Assembly (NCBI GenBank): GCA_003194525.1
Contig: NBIV01000232.1
Coordinates: 62,001-126,000 of the forward strand
From: Gracilariopsis chorda
Lineage: Eukaryota; Rhodophyta; Florideophyceae; Gracilariales; Gracilariaceae
DNA length: 64,000 nucleotides
Direction of reading: 5' to 3'
Shown here: positions 55,919 through 64,000 of the stretch, piece after piece
Numbering within the stretch: the first letter of the stretch is position 1
How the letters are laid out: the number at the start of each line of letters is the position of its first letter
Position numbers and translations under genes: made by a program
Notes under the pieces: model-generated
Database searches by the model: none
Told to the model about the DNA's origin: nothing
Seen by the model: only the letters and a program-made list of their open reading frames with translations

Positions 55919-58151
55919 AGAGGACGTGGGCATGTTCGAATATGCCTGCGTCGTTGAAGTGCAGACCTCCGTATCTACGTATGTCGTCGACGATGTGATC
56001 GAGGAGATGGAACTTGAGGGTACCGAGGTGCGAAGAGTGGTAGGGTCCGAGGACGGTGGTGGCTGTGAGTTTGAAGGATCTGATCTGTCGTTCGAGTGAT
56101 TTGAGAGAGTCTTCGGTCCATTCGGAAGTGGAGTTGTATCGCATGGCGTAGAGAACGAGATCTGTGTACTTGGTGAAGACGGAAGTGATCGGGGAGGAGT
56201 CGATTTCGTTGCAGCATCTGTCGAAGAATGCTCCGATGAAGGGGAATACCATGTCGAGTGCGCGGTAATCTTTTGCTTCGAGCATTCCACGGAGTCCTTC
56301 TGTAGTGAAGAAGCCGTTAAGAGCTTAAGCGTTGTCGGAGGTGGAGAAGTCTATGTGGAGTCCAGTTGCAGGGGAATCTTTTTCGATGGCCGCAAGAATG
56401 GAGTTGGAGTGTTTGAGGATGGAGGTGCGGATGGATTGGAAGGATCTCTTGGATTTGCTGGGACCGACAATGGAGAAGAGGGAATCGGATCGGAGACGTT
56501 CGATTGCGGTGGCTTTGATGAGTTTAGAGACGCCGAGGTGGAAGTTATGCAGTGGCTCGAAGGCGAAGATGTTGTAAGAAGAGAGAAGCGGAGTGATGTT
56601 GAAGATGGGGTATGATTCGAAGAGAGAAGTGTACTTTGCGAGGGAGAGAGAATGAAGTGCTGTTGCTGCCTCTTCTTTTTTGGTGCGTGCCACTTTTGGT
56701 TTCCGGGCGAGTTGCGCTTCCTCGGATTCGCGGAGAAGGCAGGTGTGCTGTCTGCGATTGGTTCGAGTTTGGAGTTGTGTGCGGAAGGGGATGGGATCTG
56801 TATTGAGGAAGAGGTGTTCCCGAGGGACGGTGCATCTCGGGCAAGGGTGCTGCGGCCGTGTTCCGTGGGAGATGGCGAGGATGTCCTTTGCTTCGGGGAT
56901 GTCTGCGCAATAGCTGGCGAGGATGGGGTGGCAGTGGCGGAGGACACCGTGAGCGTCACGGAAGGAGAATCCTGGGAGCGCAGAGGTGAGGAGTGGGTTG
57001 AGGATGGTAGAGATGGCGCGCTGAATGAGGTTCATTTTGGTCTCGCGTGGGATGTTGGAGGATGATTTCGGGACGTAGTCGCCGCCGTCGTCGAAGGCGG
57101 TAAACGGGGAGAAGGAGGTTGGAAGGTATCCGAGGAGTGTGAGATTTTCGGATATACACTTTCGGCGGAGGGCATCGGAGAAGTTGAGAAACGTGACGTG
57201 GAGGGGGTAGGAATTGACGGAGGAGCTTTTCAGGGAGGTTGCGGACTTGTCCGAGTAGAGCTGGACGAGGCCGATGAATGATTCGATACCGGTTTCCTGG
57301 GGGGTGTGCCAGACGATGTCATCGACGGGGGACTGCATAATTTCCTGTTTGATGGCTGGTACGACTTTCTTTCCGAGGGCTGCAGCCATGGGATGTGCGA
57401 AAGCCGGGTGACCAGAAGACGAAGAAGATGAGGAAGATTGAGATACCGGCTGGAAGAAGGTGTTGTTGAGGTGTGCGAGTGCGAGTTGTTGCTTGAGGAC
57501 GTCGATGGCACGTTTCTGGAAGAGGGTTGCGGAGAAGGTGTTGCGCTTGTCTGTGATGGTGGAAGGGATGAAGCCGTTGGAGCTGATGCGTTGCTTGAAG
57601 AGGTCCTCTTGCAGTGCGAGGCACTGCCTGGCGGAGGAGATGGAGGTCTGGAAGGAGGACTTGGAGAAGTCTGGATGGTTGAGGATGGAGATGAGCTCGT
57701 CTGCTTTGCGGGTGCTGACGGAGGATGCGATGGAGGAGATGTAGAGGACGAGTTGTTCGAGATGAGGGTTGTCGGCGAGAGGGGAAGGGGAACGAGAAGG
57801 GGGCGGGAGAAGGGGGTTTGAGGAGGAGACGGAGCCGATGGCGTGACTTGCGATATGGTAAGCGTCTTGGGTTTGAAGAGAGAGGGAAGCCTGTTGAAGT
57901 TCATATGGATCATCATCGGCGAGGGGGACGTTGTCGGAAGGACGGTGAGAGGGAAAGGGAGGAGAATTAATGGAGAGGTTGGGAACGGATTTTCGCTTCT
58001 TGGTCCTGGGAGGGAACTGAACTGGAGCGGTGGCTGTGGAGGAGGAACGCTTGTTGGCGGTGAGGCGATGGGGGCACCTGCGTTGGTGACTCTGAAGAGA
58101 GTATGTGGTGCGGCCGTGGAAGGAGCAGCGAGGGTAGCAACAGGGGAACAT
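55635..58151 (-). pseudogene. KDZ/Plavaka-like transposase, single in-frame stop
   Basis: ATG 58151 begins MFPCCYPRCSFHGRTTYSLQ, a C2H2-like finger usual at the N-terminus of Plavaka proteins (the frame is open to 58358, but this start fits best). A Ser/Pro-rich linker follows, then the family core: FSDALRRKCISENLTLLGYL, FSFRDAHGVLRHCHPILASY, CADIPEAKDILAISHGT, CPRCTVPREH, FEPLHNFHLGVSKLIKA. One TAA at 56325-56327 interrupts the same frame, which continues MLEAKDYRALDMVFPF, LERQIRSFKLTATTVLG, YHSSHLGTLKFHLLDHIVDD and FNDAGIFEHAHVLFKSHYSK. The natural end is probably near 55900, where it meets the convergent ORF. The stop is one transition from a Gln codon, so decay is recent. Confidence 0.82.
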
Positions 58152-58490
58152 GGTGCGGGAAGGAGAGTTGAAGGATTGGAAGGAGAAAGGGGAGCAAAGG
58201 GGTTGTTGGAGAGCGAAATGCGGGAGCGTAATTATTATGGCGCACGGGGATGAAGTGGAGCAGGTGATGCCGAGCGTTTTGCGCTGGCTCGTGGACTGGT
58301 GCATGCTATGCAAGGCCGCAGACACTGACAACGAGTGAAGGATAGCGAGGGCTATCATGTTTTGTAAACTCTAATGTATTTCCTATATATGTATTTATCT
58401 GAGCATCCTATCCTTCTATTTGAAGGGGCAGTTCCGGTGGTCCGGTCAGATTTTCAATCTCACGTTCACATGTGAAGGTATGTAGTAGTG

Positions 58491-58523
58491 GAGTCTGGAC
58501 TCCACTTCGCGGAGTCCGGACTC
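58491..58523. repeat. 13-bp-arm inverted repeat upstream of transposase
   Basis: GAGTCTGGACTCC and GGAGTCCGGACTC pair with one mismatch around ACTTCGC. Each arm is itself partly palindromic. Location between the transposase start and the right terminus suits a transposase or repressor site, but this is unproven. Confidence 0.55.
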
Positions 58524-58695
58524 GGTTTTTGGTCCGAAATAACTTGGAAATGTGAAGTGCTTTACTAGTTTATACTTTCAAAAAACTAGCAGTGTTGAAT
58601 GTGTGAAAATATTTTGATGGAAATTGATTCATTCAAAAGTGGGTTTTAAGAGTCGATATCCGTCCATTTCAATTCTTTCCCTTTTGATTGTCAAA

Positions 58696-58721
58696 CTAGC
58701 ATTCCGAAAACACCGACGTAC
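58696..58721 (-). repeat. Right terminal inverted repeat of the 8-kb transposon
   Basis: Reads CTAGCATTCC...ACCGACGTAC; complement of 50731-50756 with one mismatch. It introduces a short tail and a stop into the interrupted OrsD frame. Confidence 0.8.
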
Positions 58722-61689
58722 TTGCTGAGCTCGGGGTGTTGCATTCCACGGACGTTGTGTGGGGTGCGTGCGTACTTGAGCTCTGCATTGTGTGCCGTGT
58801 GCCCAGCTTGATTGTGCACGGTGGAGGAGGCTTCTTCCAGGATGGCCTTGGGGAGCGTTTTGTCAATGTCGTTTGGGGCGGTAGAGGAAATGAGGGCGGT
58901 GATTCCTACTGTGAAGTTGCGGTAGTCGGCAAAGATGAGTTTAAACCCAGCGTCGAACAGAGTGGAGCTGTTGATTCGGCGAATGTTTCGAGCGTCTAGC
59001 GGCATGACTTGGGTTGAGAACAAAATACCCCAGTGTGCCTGTTTATGGGTTTCGCCGTGTATAGCCGAAACGAACCAGGTTTCGAGCGGGCGAATGAGCA
59101 TCAGGTAAGTAAGAAGGAGTTCAGCTGTCTTTGGATCTGGGAAGCGTGGAATTGGGCGAGTGCCTTCTTTAGCGTTTTGAGGTAGCGCGTGATGAGAACA
59201 AGTTGAGAGTCGAGAAGTATGAGGCAGCATTGGTGAAACAAGTCCTGGTGGAGACGATACGACTCAACCTCGGTTCCGTGGGCTGGGGAGCTAGAGGCAA
59301 AGTGGAGAACGACCAGGAGCCGCTCCTGGACGTTTTCTGTGCATGCAAGCCAGCGAGTAAGAGCAGATGTCTAGAAGTGGGTACAAGCAATAAGAAAGGT
59401 AGGGATATCGTTGGATGGTGGTGAGAGAGCTTGTAGGGAATGATGCGATGGGTTTCCAGATGGGTTCTTTAGGCATTGCAGTACATACTGCAAGCAGGTC
59501 TGTAGAAAGGAGCCATTGTGCGGGTGTTGGAGGAAAGAGAAGCCGGAAGATTTGTTTGAGGGTTCGTCTTTTAGTGCGTGTATGTGACGTGTGAATGCAG
59601 GGGGGAATGGTGATCCGAGTATCAGATCATCAATGATGATGTCTTCAATTTTGGTTTGGAGCGTTTTGACGACAGAGCCCAGTGCGGGCAGGCCCAAGTG
59701 AATGTCGTGAACGATGCCGCAGTGCGCGTGCATATTGCAGTTCAAGAACGACACGTTGATGCTCTCTTTAGTGGCGATATTTATAGCAAAGCTGAGGGTG
59801 TTGCAGATGAAAGAAAAAGCATTTTTTGATTGCACGTCATCCGACAGTTTTACTTGCTGCACCTCGGAATTAAGCTGATGAGGGGTTTTACCTTGCTGCT
59901 TGGTGAGGTTATGCACGTGATTGATGGCGCATGCTGCGACTCCGTATTGGAGAGCGGCGAGCAGATGGGTGAGCTCGTCGGCACTAGCATAGCGGTGGCG
60001 CTCGTCGTGTGGGTTGATGGCATCTTCGGCGTTGTGAACCAGCACAGAAGCGGCGGCAATGAAGTTGCGCACAGTGAGTGTATGCTTAGATGCATACGGG
60101 GGAGCGTCTGCAGAAGCTGGACAGTGAGCGCGCTATGTAGGAGTTTAGGTTTTAGGTTAACGCTGTGGAGGTAGGCCGTAGTGTTTTGTGCTTGTGAAAC
60201 CAAGTTGACGTCATGCTCGTGGACTTTTTTTGTGAATAGCAAAGAGACGGGCAATATCAGAGGCGTAGCGTTTGAGCGTGTACTGTGAGACGCTGCGGAA
60301 GTTGCTGTCGGAGCGTTGGTTGAGCTTTTGGAGAAACAATGGCGGAATGGTGCACATGAGAAATGGAACTTTGGTGAGGTACATGAAAACACCGTTGGTC
60401 ATAGCAGCCATTGCATCGATGTCGCTTGCACATGTTGGATTTGTGAGTATAGTTGCGTCCTTGAGGCTGACAGAAACAGACTGGAGTATGATGTCTAGCT
60501 TGGTGCACGCAATGAAAATGTTGGGTTTTTGTTGTGCTTGTGGTTGTAGACGCAGATGATTGGTTTGGGTGTGTGAGGTGCTTACGCCTTTGAAGAAGTT
60601 GTTCATTGTTTCTTCGGTTTTGTGTTCTGGTTGCAGTATTTGTCGTTGTCTGGAGTTTGTGTTCGGGCTGTGGGGTTGCATGGGCTGTGGCAGTATCGGT
60701 GCTGGTGGTTGGGACTGGAGGGTTTGGGGTAGAAGGGATTGCTGCAGAGTGTTGAACGTTCGGATAGACAGTTGAAGGTGTTTGCTTATGGTCCCAACGG
60801 GAGAGGCAAAGCTCAATGCAAACAGCAGACGGGGAGGGCTGCCGAATATGGTTTGCAAATTTACGGTGCTTTGCTTCAATGATTGTTCTATTAGCCAAGA
60901 AACCGAATGCGCGTGACTGGAATGTGTGTTCGTGATGTGCTCATGGAGACGCTGAAGGTCAATGTAGCAGGAGGTGCACTGCGCGCAGCAGTAGCCGTTC
61001 AAGATTTGCAGTCCGGCTAGTGGACGCAGAAAACCCACGTTCTGGCTCGGCGCTTCCAGATCATACGATGTCCATAGCGGGGGGAGAGTGTTGTGCTTAG
61101 GCATTCTGGTTCTGCGGGACCACATGACGTAGAATGCTTTGTGAGCCTCTTCCGGTGGGAGGAACTGCGCCTTTCGGAGATGATTGCGCACCGCACGTCG
61201 TGAGGGGATGCCAGATTCGCAGTTGGTGCATAGGATGAAGAAGCCGATGGAGTGAATGCCAAGGTTGATAACGGTGTCGAGCGGGTTTGTGACGGAGGGA
61301 GGTGCATTTCGTTCTTCATCTGCCATCTGCCCGACAGATGTTGAGATTATGGCAGTAGCGTTGGGGTTGGGATGGTTGGACTGTGGTGTTTTCGCGTTTG
61401 GGGCCGGACCAGGCTGGATAGAACCCGGTACTATGGAGTGGTTATGCAAGGTGAGGTTGCCCATATTGGTATGCTCGCAGAAGGGAATGACATAAAAAGA
61501 AAGGCAGAGCGAGAGATGGAGCTGGGTTTCGGCAGGTACTTTCGGCGTGCGGTTGCGTTGTAGGCGTTTCTGGGGGTATGGGGAGAGATGTGAAGGGTTT
61601 ATTAGGGGCAGGTTGGTGGGCACTTTGTAGTGATGACTGTGAGAGGGCTTGCGAAAAGGCGCCGCAGTGTGGGTTTTTGGAGAACTCAT
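58722..61689 (-). pseudogene. OrsD-type zinc-finger half of an OrsD-RecQ gene
   Basis: Reading leftward: a Pro/Asn-rich N-terminus, then two C2H2-like sites of the OrsD type. The first, CTNCESGIPSRRAVRNHLRK, has Gln in place of the last His. The second is CAQCTSCYIDLQRLHEHITN followed by His. A long helical linker follows, then after frame changes near 60220 and 60100 a conserved mid-region, and after another near 59390 the segment PPAHGTEVES (compare QPARGTE in telomere-linked helicases), LLTYLMLIRPLETWFVSAIH, FADYRNFTVGI, QAGHTAHNAELKYAR and HPELSK. This domain normally precedes a RecQ helicase on the same chain; that half is at 48.1-50.7 kb across the transposon. At least three frameshifts. 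Confidence 0.75.
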
Positions 61690-62028
61690 ACAGCGTCGGA
61701 ACTATGAGCTCGCATAGGCTGTGGGACTAATACTCGCCAAACATGTACATAATGAGGAGCAGAGAGAAAACGGGGCTGGCGCGGCTGGAGATATGCGGGC
61801 TTGCGTTCTGGTTCACACATAAAGTCATACACAAACTGTAATTGGGTTTTTGATAAGGTGGGAGGTGTTCTGTGTGTAGGGTGATGCATATGCCCATGCC
61901 CACAGTGTCAATAAGCCAGTACACACCACAATACGGCACAGAATTACGTAATGGGTTCTTATGCGCATGCAAAGGAGCAGGTTTTAGGAATTTCGTTAAA
62001 AGTTTTCACCATTATAGGGAGGGGGTTT
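61690..62028. other. Spacer between OrsD and second methyltransferase-SET gene
   Basis: No gene recognised; short antisense frames only. Confidence 0.4.
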
Positions 62029-63858
62029 TTAGAGGTTTTTATTGTGTTTTGTAGAAGTCGAAGAACGTGTTTGGGGCAAAGGGGTACCAAGATTACTTGC
62101 CCCATCGTAAGAAGTACCGTAATTGATGAAGAGTTCCTCTTCGCGTGCCATATGGCGGGAAGCTCTGATTGTCATCAGAGTGTAGGGCTCGAGGTGCTTA
62201 CGTGTTTTCAGCGCAGATATAGCAGAACAATCAACGTAGACGTTGGCTGTTCGTTTGGGTTTATAACCATCATGAATGGGCTGCGCGTCAGGATCCAACT
62301 GGAGGTATCTTGGGTCATTGATGAGTCCTCCTACACAAAAGAGACCTTGCGAAATCCAAACGCTTGGTGTCTTCTTGTCCTTGTTTAGTACGATGAGGGA
62401 GGTGAAGTCCAGAGCCTTGAGTTCCACTTGCATACAATACGTGCGGAAATCCTGTGGGATAACACCCATCAAGCCGGAGCCGTACGTTTTGAGGATTTCG
62501 GTTCGCTGGGACATGTCATGTTATACCAATGTGCCGTAAAAGTGGCAAACAGTCTCGTCTTCTGCGAACGTACGCCCTGCAAAAACGCCAACCCCAGCAG
62601 ACGGGTGCACAATGTCGATTCAGCCACAATGAGGCGTAGCGTTGAAGCCTCATGAGCACGAAGCTCGCTCACGCTCATTAGGTTGAAGAGTCTTTGGTAC
62701 TTCTCCGGCCATTCACATCATCGCTGTCTGCGTAGCGGGACTACATGAGACGTTCATTCACATCGACGGCCGGAACACGGTCGAAGACGTTCTTGTACGC
62801 CATTACCGTGGACGGGACGTAGCTAAAGTTTGGTGTATTTCACCATTTTGTCCTCTTGAGCACGAGTGAGACCCGTTTTGACGCCATGCACCGCGTATTG
62901 GGTGATGAGTGTCAGCTCTCCAGCTGCTCGGCCCGGCGGCATGGTGTTGTTACCCGGTGCACAGATCATTTGCAATGAGCAGTGGTCCACGCGGAACATC
63001 GGGGAAACGGTACCATAGGCTTCCCTGCGATCCACGCTGGTTAACAGCTTATGCCCATGCAGGAACAGCTCAAGCGAGCAGAAAATGACGAAGTGGCCAC
63101 CAGCACGTAACAAGCGATAAACGTTTTTGTAACCCCTTTCATGTAGGCGACGGTGAGGGTGTCGTAGTCGCTGTTTGGCCTGCTACGCATAGGTCAAATG
63201 GCGTAAGGGGGGCCTGTCGATATTAATTGGGCCTGGAAGCATGATGTGGAATCCGGGCCACGCAATGTGTTGTGCACATCCTCGAGGTCGTCAAACCCGC
63301 AGCAATCCATTGCGTATGGTTTCACCATGTGCTCCTGCACCAATTCCAACGCATTGAGCACGTGTACGTCGGCCGGCTGGTCTGGGGGAATGATGTACGC
63401 CTGCTCCTCGCTATATGGAAGGTCGCGCTCCATTGTACTTTGTGGGTCCGAGACTAGCGAGGAGGGAGTTGGGGCACTGTGGATTGCTGCGGTGGTGCCA
63501 CTGCTGCTGCTGCAGTTGGTGGGTTCTTATATCAAGTGTATGACGTCCACTGATTTGGCCGAAGTGGCGGGATGCTCAGCAGCAGTAGTAGCAGATTTGG
63601 CACTGGCGTGCGCGTTGTTGTGTTGGGTGTTGACCTCACGAATGGGTTTCCCAAGCTGCGCACTCAGCTTTTCAAACCGTTGGGGAACGAACGCTGCCGC
63701 GAATGCTGCAGATCGATTGCCTTACACTTTTCGTCTGGAAGCAACTCTAGCAGAAACTGCCATGGGCGCAAGTTCGTCTCGTACAGTTCATAATGTGAGA
63801 CGATGCTGACCATATAGCTAAGAAACTCCTCACTCAGTGTACGTAGGCTTGAAGCCAC
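62029..63858 (-). pseudogene. Second methyltransferase-SET gene, decayed
   Basis: A homologue of the 53.6-kb gene read on the minus strand in several frames. N-terminus (63858-63664, then 63433: FDDLEDVHNTL), motif IV reads GPPYAI instead of DPPY (63194-63210) with a stop just after, then LLRAGGHFVIFCSLELFL (frame two), PGRAAGELTLITQYAVHGVK and SYVPSTVMAYKNVFDRVPAV. About 170 residues holding the SAM motif I are deleted near 62750. SET follows: KTYGSGLMGV, GLFCVGGLINDPRYLQ, RTANVYVD, YTLMTIRASRHMAREEELFI and NYG, so its SET C-terminus is the more complete of the two. At least three frameshifts. Confidence 0.75.
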
Positions 63859-64000
63859 CTAGTTTGAATGTGCGAACGCTTTGGAGTCCACTTTCGATGA
63901 GTCTGTGCATGATTTAAAGTCTTGTGTGAGCATTTTAAGCTGCGTGAGTGGAGAGAAACCTTCTTCACGATTGACTATTACTGCAAACCCCAAGGTCTCC

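Larger units (their letters stand above)
50731..58721. mobile_element. ~8-kb DNA transposon carrying KDZ/Plavaka-like transposase and methyltransferase-SET
   Basis: 26-bp terminal inverted repeats (50731-50756 and 58696-58721) differ at one base and start GTACGTCGGTGTT. They bracket a KDZ/Plavaka-like transposase, a methyltransferase-SET gene, an unknown ORF, a six-helix membrane protein and a coiled-coil protein. Outside, OrsD on the right and RecQ on the left form one gene; removing the element plus a 2-bp TT/AA duplication joins them in frame (PELSK to EWSTKW). A 2-bp duplication is unlike the 8 bp usual for Zisupton/KDZ and closer to CMC-type elements. GC-rich protein genes without stops sit beside a transposase with only one stop, so the element looks younger than its surroundings. 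Confidence 0.75.

Noticed and set aside
57230..57916. Long minus- and plus-strand frames antisense or out of frame within the KDZ transposase
   Set aside because: They are low-complexity Ser/Pro or Glu/Gly shadows of the real transposase frame.
58696..58721. Helitron 3' end (CTAG terminus with nearby hairpin)
   Set aside because: No Rep/helicase of Helitron type is present, the two ends are inverted repeats, and the insertion is not between A and T.
50731..58721. Insertion into the centre of a pre-existing 48-bp palindrome with a CTAG duplication
   Set aside because: It would leave OrsD and RecQ out of frame after removal. Treating the 26 bases as terminal repeats with a TT duplication restores the frame and is simpler.

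Overview
The window is eukaryotic nuclear DNA dominated by decayed transposable elements. Intron-like signals (GTAAGT donors, pyrimidine-tract/CAG acceptors), an AATAAA signal, and Ty3/gypsy, Ty1/copia, tyrosine-recombinase (DIRS-like), MULE and KDZ/Plavaka-like elements all point this way. No plastid, mitochondrial or bacterial operon structure is visible. Florideophyte red algae carry this mix of elements, and fungi are the main alternative; the sequence alone does not settle it. Most coding stretches carry stops or frameshifts, so most genes below are pseudogenes. OrsD-RecQ (telomere-linked-helicase-like) genes and 75-bp satellites could mean a subtelomeric location, but that is inference.

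Layout. 1-5.9 kb: minus-strand Ty3/gypsy element (gag and pol in different frames, integrase cut by the window edge), followed by a plus-strand fragment of a relative (5.9-7.5 kb). 8.5-12.4 kb: a second, unrelated minus-strand gypsy element lacking its 3' end. 13.458-19.554 kb: a plus-strand copia element with both 352-bp LTRs, flanked by two diverged copies of one ~320-bp repeat. 20-28.1 kb: relics (hypothetical ORFs, a kinase C-terminal exon, a lipoyl synthase pseudogene) with 33-bp and 10-bp tandem repeats. 29.48-33.0 kb: a MULE with matching terminal inverted repeats whose decayed ORF starts with a J-domain. 33.3-35.2 kb: a 75-bp satellite carrying a foldback-like element with ~315-bp inverted arms. 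35.7-38.2 kb: a large unidentified degenerate gene. 38.7-43.3 kb: DIRS-like tyrosine recombinase, gag, RT and RNase H. 45.6-46.7 kb: second satellite locus.

48.1-61.7 kb is the most interesting part. A minus-strand OrsD zinc finger/RecQ helicase gene is split at 50.73/58.72 kb by a ~7,991-bp DNA transposon with 26-bp terminal inverted repeats. The transposon holds a KDZ/Plavaka-like transposase, a beta-class DNA amino-methyltransferase fused to a SET domain, a six-helix membrane protein, a Gly-rich coiled-coil protein, and an 86-bp perfect palindrome. A second, more decayed methyltransferase-SET gene lies at 62.0-63.9 kb. The linkage suggests a mobile element carrying its own DNA- and histone-methylation gene; this is inferred from position and domains only.
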